The notes beneath the pieces are model-generated. The model made no database searches. It was not told where the DNA came from and saw only the letters and a program-made list of their open reading frames with translations. 64,000 nt of DNA from Photobacterium carnosum (lineage in GTDB: Bacteria > Pseudomonadota > Gammaproteobacteria > Enterobacterales > Vibrionaceae): positions 1 to 64,000 of the forward strand of contig NZ_NPIB01000024.1 in assembly GCF_002849605.1 (NCBI RefSeq), in the 5' to 3' direction. Positions 57,510 through 64,000 of this stretch are shown here, in pieces. Each line of letters starts with the position of its first letter. The first letter of the stretch is position 1. The position numbers were made by a program, and so were the translations under genes.

Positions 57510-59756
57510 TCAATAAAGCCGTTTCTTAAGTGCATCAATGACATTTTTAGGGGCGTATTGTTCCAACTGAGTAATACAAACTTTTGCTTGTGATGATTTC
57601 GCTTTTAACAACAGATCACACTGGGCAAATAAATGCTGCGGATTTGCACTCAAACTGAACGCTGTTGCTAATGCATTTGCGGCTTGATTGGTATTACTCT
57701 GCTCTAGAGAAAGACCATAAATATACCAATATTGCGCATTTTGAGGATCAACGGCTGTCGCTTGTTTAAAATAAGTGGATGCTTGTGTTTTGTCGTTTAG
57801 ACGTAATAATGCCAGCCCTGTGCTATAACGTAATGCCCCAGATTTAGGTTGCGCGATGATCCCCTGCTGCATTAATTCAACCCCTTTCATTTCATTACCT
57901 TGTGCTCGATATAAATCAGCAAGATTGACATAACTATTAACAAAGTAAGGCTCAACTTTTATTGCCTTTAAATATGCCTGTTCTGCTTGTTTAAATTCTC
58001 CCTGAGCACGATAGACATTGCCTAAGTTCGTCATTCCAAAGCCTCTGTCGGCATTAAATAATTGAATTTCAATGTACTCATCTAATGCTGGCGATAACTG
58101 TTCTCGCTGTAATGGGTTCCACTCTGGCCAATATGCCGCTAATGCTCCTGCCGCTTCCGTTCGCACACCAAGTACTTTATCGGTTAATAACGGCGATAAT
58201 ATCTGCCACCGATCGTAAGCTGAATATCCAGCAGAGCCTTGAATTGCGCCTAAACGTATTAATGGGTCGTCATGTTTTATTGCTCGTCCTAAAGCCACAA
58301 TCGTATTCTTACTTGGAAAAGCACCCAAGCGCTGTAATGCTGAACCACGAATGATCCCCGCTTGTTTTACATCTTGAGCCGTGTAAGACAGTGCATCACC
58401 TGCACCTCGATAATTAATATCAGCGGCATAAAATGCGACCGCAAAATGTTGTTGATTTCGATAAGGTGAATCAGGGAACCATTGACCGACGTGTTTATCA
58501 GCCCAAGCATCATCTTGTTGTTGATGACATTGAGTACAGACATTGAGGGTACCAATATTTTTACTTAAATCAGGACGAGGAATTTGCCAACTATGATCAC
58601 GTCGAGCATCCACCCCCATATACGTCGTTTCAGGCATATGGCAAGTGGTACATTGTGAGGCTTCTGTGTTTGCTTTATGAAAAGTATGTTTTTCCGGCGT
58701 ATATTCTGATGCTATATGGCATTGACTACAGACGGCCTGTTCTGGAATCTCTAATTTGGTTGAATGCGGATTGTGACAGTTAGTACAGGTTACCCCTTTT
58801 TCAGCCATTTTTGACTGCATGAAAGAACCATAAACATAATCTTCATCATAAATCTGACCATCATTATGGTATAACTCAGACGTAATTAAGCTCGGTAAAT
58901 AACTGTCTAGCAGTGAGCCTTTAACGTGTGCTTGGTCTTCATTTAATTGCACTCGACGACTATGACATTGCGCGCACACCGTTATTTGATCTGTAAATTG
59001 AATTTCTTTGGGCTGCAAGGTTGAATGCCCTTCTTTAAACACCCATTCTTTAACAGACTTACTTAAATCACGTCCAAAACCATAATGAGCCGTAGTGTTT
59101 TTTTGCTCACCTTTAGCCCATGAAATATGATCACTGGCAGGCCCATGACAAGCTTCACAACCAACGTTTATTTCAAACCATTGGGTGTTATAAGTATTCG
59201 TTTTAGCATCATAGTTTTTCTTAACATCGGTAGAATGACAATCTGCACACATGAAGTTCCAATTCTGACCAGTGTTAGTCCAATAAAACGCATCAGTTTT
59301 TTCCATTTCAGGATAAAGATGATACCAACGCTGTCCTCCTTGCTCTTGCGCTCTAGCATCCCAAGCAAATGGAATTAATTGAATACGTCCATCGTCAAAT
59401 TCCACCATATATTGCTGTAGTGGTTCAAAGCCAAACGTATAACTAATTTTATAATCATGAAACTGGTTATCAGGCCCTTCAATATTGACCCAATATTGAT
59501 CGCCTTTAGTAAAAAAACGATTCACTTTGCCTTTAAATTTGATCGTCGCATCATTGAAATCACCTAACACACTGTCTTTATCAGCGTGCTTCATCGCCAT
59601 GTCGTGATCTGAGCCTTTCCATGCCTCGACCTGCTCTTTATGACAATCAATACACTGCTCACTACCCACAAAATCCGCAGCAAAAGCCGTTGATGTCAAC
59701 ATCATTAGGCTTATCCATACTTGGCAAAAAATAGCGAAGACTGTTTTATCAATCAT
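57510..59756 (-). CDS. Eight-heme cytochrome c with HEAT and TPR repeats
   Basis: A 748-residue periplasmic multiheme protein. Start: ATG at 59756 with AAGG 6 bases upstream; signal peptide to about TAFAA. Eight CXXCH motifs are seen: CIDCH, CADCH, CEACH, CAQCH, CTNCH, CSQCH, CTTCH and CTQCH, spread from about residue 35 to 410, as in cytochrome c554-type proteins. HEAT-like repeats follow (RGSALQRLGAFPSKNTIVA) and then TPRs to the end. No CXXCK (nitrite-reductase type) site is present, so electron transfer is likelier than nitrite reduction. It lies 84 bp upstream of moxR. Substrate and partners are unknown. Confidence 0.86.
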   Translation of the reverse strand: MIDKTVFAIFCQVWISLMMLTSTAFAADFVGSEQCIDCHKEQVEAWKGSDHDMAMKHADKDSVLGDFNDATIKFKGKVNRFFTKGDQYWVNIEGPDNQFHDYKISYTFGFEPLQQYMVEFDDGRIQLIPFAWDARAQEQGGQRWYHLYPEMEKTDAFYWTNTGQNWNFMCADCHSTDVKKNYDAKTNTYNTQWFEINVGCEACHGPASDHISWAKGEQKNTTAHYGFGRDLSKSVKEWVFKEGHSTLQPKEIQFTDQITVCAQCHSRRVQLNEDQAHVKGSLLDSYLPSLITSELYHNDGQIYDEDYVYGSFMQSKMAEKGVTCTNCHNPHSTKLEIPEQAVCSQCHIASEYTPEKHTFHKANTEASQCTTCHMPETTYMGVDARRDHSWQIPRPDLSKNIGTLNVCTQCHQQQDDAWADKHVGQWFPDSPYRNQQHFAVAFYAADINYRGAGDALSYTAQDVKQAGIIRGSALQRLGAFPSKNTIVALGRAIKHDDPLIRLGAIQGSAGYSAYDRWQILSPLLTDKVLGVRTEAAGALAAYWPEWNPLQREQLSPALDEYIEIQLFNADRGFGMTNLGNVYRAQGEFKQAEQAYLKAIKVEPYFVNSYVNLADLYRAQGNEMKGVELMQQGIIAQPKSGALRYSTGLALLRLNDKTQASTYFKQATAVDPQNAQYWYIYGLSLEQSNTNQAANALATAFSLSANPQHLFAQCDLLLKAKSSQAKVCITQLEQYAPKNVIDALKKRLY

Positions 59757-59892
59757 ATACATCCTTGTATTGATATTAACTAAATCATTGTATTTAAAAT
59801 AAAATATAGCGATATTTCAGATATAGCTTATATCGGATGAATTTTCCATTAGCATTAACGGTTATGTGAATGAAAGCGGTTTATCTTAGATA

Positions 59893-59917
59893 AGAAAAAT
59901 GGGCCCCGAAGAGCCCA
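59893..59917 (-). terminator. Sulfatase-gene terminator with a UUCG loop
   Basis: On minus, GGGCTC-TTCG-GGGCCC forms a 6-bp stem (one wobble) with the very stable UUCG tetraloop, then ATTTTTCTT. It lies 20 bases after the sulfatase stop. Confidence 0.85.
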
Positions 59918-59936
59918 AATATTAATCAATGTTTAA

Positions 59937-61484
59937 TTACTTACTCTGCGGTTGTTTCAGTTTTTCCATTACCTGATCCAAACTAAAACTTGCCGCTTCT
60001 TGACGAGGTGGGAACGCTTTAAAGGTTTCTAGATATTTGCCTACATACGCTTGTGCCGGGACAAACATATACGCGTGATCTAATAACCAATCATAGTAAG
60101 TATTTGACGTTACATCAGCAACTTCATATGGGTCCATACGTAAATTGAACAGTTTAGGCACACGTAGGGTAACAAAAGGTTCAGCCCAAATTTGTAACGT
60201 ACCTTTCATACGTTGCTCCATGAACACAGCTTTCCATTTGTTATAACGCAACGCAGCTAAATCACCATCATCGGTAAAGTAGAAGATCTCTTCACGACGA
60301 CCTTTATCTTCTTTTCCTGTTAAATAAGGTAGGAAGTTATAGCCATCAAGATGATTTTTAAAACTCTTGTTACCGAGTTTAGTGCCTTCTTTTAGCTCCT
60401 CTTTAATCTTGTCGTTACCCGCGATGGCTGCAAATGTTGGTAGCCAGTCCATGTGGTGCATAATTTCATTGGATACAACACCAGGCTGAATCTTACCCGG
60501 CCAACGAACCATTGCAGGTACGCGGTATGCGCCTTCCCAGTTAGTATTTTTCTCACTACGGAACGGCGTTGTACCCGCATCCGGCCATGAGTTCATATGT
60601 GGACCATTATCCGTTGAATAAAAGACAATGGTATTATCTTTAATACCTAGCTTATCTACCGCTTTTAATAGTTCACCAACGTGATTATCGTGCTCGACCA
60701 TACCATCAGCATAGTTACTGATACCGGTTGAACCTTGAAGCTCAGGCTTCACGTGGGTTCTAAAGTGCATACGAGTCGCATTCCACCACACAAAGAAAGG
60801 TTTATCGGCTTTCACTGCACGTCCCATGAAATCAATCGCAGCCGCTGCCGTTTCATCATCAACCGTTTCCATACGCTTACGGGTTAGTGGGCCAGTATCT
60901 TCAATTTTACCATCGGCATAAGAATGGATAACACCACGAGGACCAAACTTTTTACGGAATTCTGGATCTTTAGGATAATCAATATTCTCAGGCTCTTCTT
61001 CTGCATTTAAGTGATAAAGATTACCGAAGAATTCGTCAAAACCATGATTTGTAGGTAGCATTTCATCTTTATCACCGAGGTGATTTTTACCAAATTGCCC
61101 CGTCATATACCCTTGAGGTTTAAGTACTTCAGCAATGGTCGCATCTTCGGCTTGTAAACCAATATCAGCCCCTGGTAAACCTACTTTACTTAATCCTGTA
61201 CGTAGTACCCCTTGTCCAGTAATAAAAGTTGAACGCCCCGCTGTACACGATTGTTCAGCGTAATAATCAGTAAACATCATTCCTTCTTTGGCGATGCTAT
61301 CAATATTGGGGGTTTTATATCCCATTAAACCAAAGGTATAAGCACTAATATTAGATTGCCCAATATCATCGCCCCAAATGACTAAGATATTTGGCTTTTC
61401 TGCTGCAATAGTATATCCAGAAGCGCCCATCATCACGGCGGCTAGAATACTTAATCGACGGTGAGTTCCCTTTCTAACTGGCAT
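59937..61484 (-). CDS. Cysteine-type arylsulfatase-family sulfatase
   Basis: A 515-residue exported sulfatase. Start: ATG at 61484, with AGGAG 5 bases before it (an upstream ATG at 61502 is weaker). A signal peptide ends near GYTIAAEK. The formylglycine motif is CTAGRS near residue 80, i.e. C-x-A-x-R as used by anaerobic maturases, preceded by the metal-binding WGDDIG near 38. Other sulfatase blocks: GKNHLGD, TRMHFRTH, STDNGPHM and AGTTPFRSEKNTNWEGAY. The substrate is unknown. The maturase lies 13 kb away at 47088; the sulfatase and the eight-heme gene are in the same direction and perhaps co-transcribed despite the terminator between. Confidence 0.92.
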   Translation of the reverse strand: MPVRKGTHRRLSILAAVMMGASGYTIAAEKPNILVIWGDDIGQSNISAYTFGLMGYKTPNIDSIAKEGMMFTDYYAEQSCTAGRSTFITGQGVLRTGLSKVGLPGADIGLQAEDATIAEVLKPQGYMTGQFGKNHLGDKDEMLPTNHGFDEFFGNLYHLNAEEEPENIDYPKDPEFRKKFGPRGVIHSYADGKIEDTGPLTRKRMETVDDETAAAAIDFMGRAVKADKPFFVWWNATRMHFRTHVKPELQGSTGISNYADGMVEHDNHVGELLKAVDKLGIKDNTIVFYSTDNGPHMNSWPDAGTTPFRSEKNTNWEGAYRVPAMVRWPGKIQPGVVSNEIMHHMDWLPTFAAIAGNDKIKEELKEGTKLGNKSFKNHLDGYNFLPYLTGKEDKGRREEIFYFTDDGDLAALRYNKWKAVFMEQRMKGTLQIWAEPFVTLRVPKLFNLRMDPYEVADVTSNTYYDWLLDHAYMFVPAQAYVGKYLETFKAFPPRQEAASFSLDQVMEKLKQPQSK

Positions 61485-61803
61485 ATAAACTCCTGTATAC
61501 ATGAATAAAAAATATCTCTATATTTATAGTCTACAAAGTAAATACCAGCCACACTTAATTAACATAAACTTCACGCTTATTAATGCAACAATGTCGCAAT
61601 GAAAATATCTTTATTACTTATTTAAGATAAAACGCCCACACCAAAGTCTAGACAAAGATCTCACTTCCTCACTTTTCCGCGATCCATTTCTTATCACCAA
61701 GCTAATTAAAAATAAATAAAATCAATATATTAATTAATAAAATAACTTTTGGTTATAACGACTATAAAGCCAATAGGGAGTTAAACCCTAAGTAGTTCAT
61801 CAC
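61485..61803. other. Upstream region of the sulfatase gene
   Basis: About 320 AT-rich bases carrying the presumed promoter of the minus-strand sulfatase gene. No hairpin, repeat or ORF stands out. Confidence 0.4.
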
Positions 61804-61836
61804 AAAAAAAAAGCACCATTACGGTGCTTTTTATTT
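61804..61836 (-). terminator. Terminator of the antiporter gene
   Basis: The stem AAAAAGCACC (61808-61817) / GGTGCTTTTT (61823-61832) with flanking A and T runs lies 30 bases after the antiporter stop on minus. It could serve both strands. Confidence 0.88.
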
Positions 61837-61865
61837 TGATCAATTTACGTTAAAGGTCGTAACAA

Positions 61866-63656
61866 TTACACCGATTCTTTTACCAAAGCAATCATTGTCC
61901 ATCCCGCCTTTGCTTCTAACGTCGAAACATCTGTAAATGGGAAAATATTTTGCTTTAAATCAATGACAAATAATGGAATAAGTGACGATCCTTTATATTG
62001 CTGAAAATAATCCTCAAGGGTGAAATTATCACTTAACTTAGTATGCTTAATTTCGGCACCTTGATTGATTAAACTGGCTAATTTTTTATAACTAATATCA
62101 TCGCCGAAAAGTACAGTACCACTATGAGCTTGAGTTGCAGAGTGCTTCTCTAGGCCACTATTATGTCGACGACCATTTAAGCGAAAGATATTACGTTGTC
62201 CAAAATCCGTTTCATAATGGCTTGTGGCAACCGCATTAAAGTGTTTATCTGGAGTAAGTGCTAACAAATGGCCGACCCCAATTAAATCCAAATATTCATC
62301 GGCATGGCTAGAAACCGCATTACCGTAATACGTTTCTAAACCAGCCATTCGAGCGGCGCGAATATAATCCCAGTTAGAATCAGTCATCACTACTCGACAA
62401 TCATATTTTTTAAGGGCTAATCCAATTTCTCGCGCAACATCATTAGCGCCAACAATTAAAAAGCCTTTGGGTGATGGCTCTGCAACCCCAAGTAAGCGAG
62501 CAATAGGCCGAGCAGTTAAGCTTTGTAGCACCACCGTACCGATAATCACCATAAAAGTCAGTGGTACTAAAAGTTGAGCACCAGCAACACCATCATCGAT
62601 TAATTTAAGAGCAAATAACGCTGAAATTGCAGCAGCAACAATCCCCCTTGGTGCAACCCAAGCTAAAAATAGTTTTTCCTTAAAGGCTAATTCACTGAAT
62701 ATTGTTGATATGAAAATAGAAGCGGGTCGTGCGACTAATTGGATCACTACAAATAATGCAATTGCTCCCCAGCCTAATGCATGAAAATCAGCTAATTGGA
62801 TCCGCGATGCTAAAATTAGAAATAACCCAGAAATTAATAAAATAGTCAGATTTTCTTTAAAGTGAAGAATATGACGAATATCAACATCTTTCGCATTCGC
62901 AAGCCACATCCCCATGACTGTAACCGCTAATAAACCCGCTTCAGATTCAAGTACATTCGCACCAGCAAACACACCAAGCACAACCGCTAATACAGCAAAT
63001 GGTTGTAAATATTCAGGTAATAAGTGATTTCGAAGCACATAAGCGATGAGCCAACCAGCTACAGCACCAATCACTAATCCAACTAATAGCATTAATCCAA
63101 AGACTTCTAAACTGTGTAGTTGGCTACTAGAAACAATAAATTCGTACACGATTACGACAAATATAGCCCCAATCGGGTCAATCAATATTCCTTCCCAACG
63201 TAAAATATTAGCAAGTTTAGCTTGTGGCCTTACGGTACGTAATAAAGGCACGATCACTGTTGGCCCCGTTACAACGGTCATTGAGCCAAATAAGAACGCC
63301 AATGACCAACTGAAATCTAATAAATAATAGGTGGCAACACTGGTAACAACCCACGTAATAATCGCACCAAGAGTGACAATACTTTTTACATTTTTTCGTA
63401 CCGTTTTTATTTCAGCAAAATTCAGGGTCAAACTACCCTCAAACAAAATAACCGCTACCGCTAATGAAATCAGGGGAAACAGTAAATCACCAAAAAGTCT
63501 ATTCGGATTAAAAATCCCAGCCACAGGGCCAATTAATAAGCCCGCTATCAGTAATAGTAGAATTGCAGGTAATTTCATTCGCCATGCAAGCCATTGACAT
63601 CCAAGCCCAAGCACACCAAGGCCTGCAATCGTCAATCCAATCATCTCTTGATGCAT
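61866..63656 (-). CDS. CPA1-type cation/proton antiporter with a TrkA-like C-terminal domain
   Basis: A 596-residue inner-membrane antiporter. Twelve or so helices lie in residues 5-395, with the antiporter signature GSMTVVTGPTVIVPLLRTVR near 125 and the transport-site motif EGILIDPIGAIFV near 154. A cytoplasmic Rossmann-like TrkA-N domain begins at FLIVGANDVAREIG near 400, where nucleotide binding could regulate transport. It exchanges sodium or potassium for protons in pH and salt homeostasis. The upstream ribosome-binding site is weak (AAAGAG). No neighbouring genes suggest a specific ion. Confidence 0.9.
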   Translation of the reverse strand: MHQEMIGLTIAGLGVLGLGCQWLAWRMKLPAILLLLIAGLLIGPVAGIFNPNRLFGDLLFPLISLAVAVILFEGSLTLNFAEIKTVRKNVKSIVTLGAIITWVVTSVATYYLLDFSWSLAFLFGSMTVVTGPTVIVPLLRTVRPQAKLANILRWEGILIDPIGAIFVVIVYEFIVSSSQLHSLEVFGLMLLVGLVIGAVAGWLIAYVLRNHLLPEYLQPFAVLAVVLGVFAGANVLESEAGLLAVTVMGMWLANAKDVDIRHILHFKENLTILLISGLFLILASRIQLADFHALGWGAIALFVVIQLVARPASIFISTIFSELAFKEKLFLAWVAPRGIVAAAISALFALKLIDDGVAGAQLLVPLTFMVIIGTVVLQSLTARPIARLLGVAEPSPKGFLIVGANDVAREIGLALKKYDCRVVMTDSNWDYIRAARMAGLETYYGNAVSSHADEYLDLIGVGHLLALTPDKHFNAVATSHYETDFGQRNIFRLNGRRHNSGLEKHSATQAHSGTVLFGDDISYKKLASLINQGAEIKHTKLSDNFTLEDYFQQYKGSSLIPLFVIDLKQNIFPFTDVSTLEAKAGWTMIALVKESV

Positions 63657-63721
63657 AAATAGATACTCTTTTTAAAATAAAATAAACCAGCAACCATTAT
63701 TATTATCCTTTTTACAGTTAC

Positions 63722-63764
63722 AAAAAAGCCGATGGAGGCTTTATTTAAAAAGCACAACATCGGC
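63722..63764 (-). terminator. Terminator of dbpA
   Basis: On minus, GCCGATG (63764-63758) pairs with CATCGGC (63734-63728) across a long loop and is followed by TTTTTT. It lies 34 bases downstream of the dbpA stop codon. Confidence 0.75.
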
Positions 63765-63798
63765 ATAATATAATTGTTATAAAGTAGCTGTATATCAG

Positions 63799-64000
63799 TT
63801 AGCGCAGTTGGCGCGAACGGAAATTACGGCCTTTAATACGGCCTTTTTCTAATTTTTGTAATGCCTCACGTGCAACGTCACGTTTAACCGCAACATAAGC
63901 ACAGTGATCAAATACATTGATCTTACCTACAGCAGCACCAGCAATACCGTTATCACCGGTTAGCGCACCTAGGATATCACCAGGGCGTACTTTTTGCTTT
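63799..64000 (-). CDS. dbpA: ATP-dependent RNA helicase DbpA, C-terminal part (runs off the window)
   Basis: The last 66 codons and TAA stop of a DEAD-box helicase; the upstream bulk lies beyond position 64000. On minus the frame reads KVRPGDILGALTGDNGIAG, then INVFDHCAYVAVKR, and ends GRIKGRNFRSRQLR. This is the RNA-binding (RRM-like) C-terminal domain that lets DbpA recognise hairpin 92 of 23S rRNA during 50S ribosome assembly. No helicase core is visible in the window. Identification rests on this domain alone but it is highly characteristic. Confidence 0.9.
   Translation of the reverse strand, partial: KQKVRPGDILGALTGDNGIAGAAVGKINVFDHCAYVAVKRDVAREALQKLEKGRIKGRNFRSRQLR

Noticed and set aside
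57510..59756. Eight-heme protein as an octaheme nitrite or tetrathionate reductase
   Set aside because: All eight sites are plain CXXCH; the diagnostic CXXCK active-site heme motif was not found.
46023..61484. The sulfatase-Bat region as a mobile element or genomic island
   Set aside because: No integrase, transposase, tRNA or direct repeats at the borders were seen and codon usage looks like the surroundings.

Overview
The window looks like a chromosome segment of a marine gammaproteobacterium of the family Vibrionaceae, most likely Photobacterium or a close relative. Reasons: AT-rich DNA; a CspA with Vibrio-type sequence; an adjacent transaldolase/transketolase pair; a sialic-acid locus with a sodium-symporter transporter and an RpiR-type regulator; a ChiA-type chitinase; and an EptA/DgkA pair. 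The genus is inferred from protein character only. No rRNA, tRNA, CRISPR array, IS transposase or prophage was recognised.

Layout. 0-5 kb: cold-shock protein, transaldolase and transketolase, with two copies of a ~129 bp dispersed repeat on either side of the tal-tkt pair. 5-9.5 kb: a histidine-rich protein, a stand-alone RibD-type deaminase domain, a small exported protein, an M23 murein endopeptidase and an aspartoacylase-family enzyme. 9.6-15.9 kb: a minus-strand operon for a periplasmic molybdenum hydroxylase (Mo subunit, 2Fe-2S subunit, triheme cytochrome c) with its XdhC-type and MocA-type maturation factors. 16-19.5 kb: Dps, an M14 peptidase, Ogt, a TIGR02450-type small protein and a HAD phosphatase. 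19.6-26.8 kb: the sialic-acid catabolic locus (nanM, nanQ, symporter, nanK, nanE, RpiR regulator, divergent nanA), with three near-identical operator-like palindromes. 27-31 kb: DUF1275, a COG2509 flavoprotein and DUF808, with a deletion scar that retains the 3' ends of two lost genes. 32-38 kb: speA-speB, dgkA, eptA and a NUDIX hydrolase. 37.9-45.6 kb: a GH63 lipoprotein glycosidase, an operon of a DUF302 protein, a membrane protein and an ECF sigma factor, and a multidomain chitinase.

46-61.5 kb is the most unusual part. It holds an anaerobic sulfatase-maturing radical-SAM enzyme, a cysteine-type sulfatase, a PafA-like phosphatase, a tiny lipoprotein resembling the two ends of a formylglycine-generating-enzyme domain, a complete MoxR-DUF58-DUF4381-BatA-BatB-BatD operon, an eight-CXXCH cytochrome c fused to HEAT/TPR repeats, and a second protein that is only that HEAT/TPR part. 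Their proximity and the shared HEAT/TPR module suggest one envelope system linking sulfatase activity, periplasmic electron transfer and MoxR/VWA-type assembly. The window ends with a CPA1 cation/proton antiporter and the 3' end of dbpA.

Many start codons were moved to an internal ATG preceded by a clear Shine-Dalgarno sequence; this is stated in each entry.
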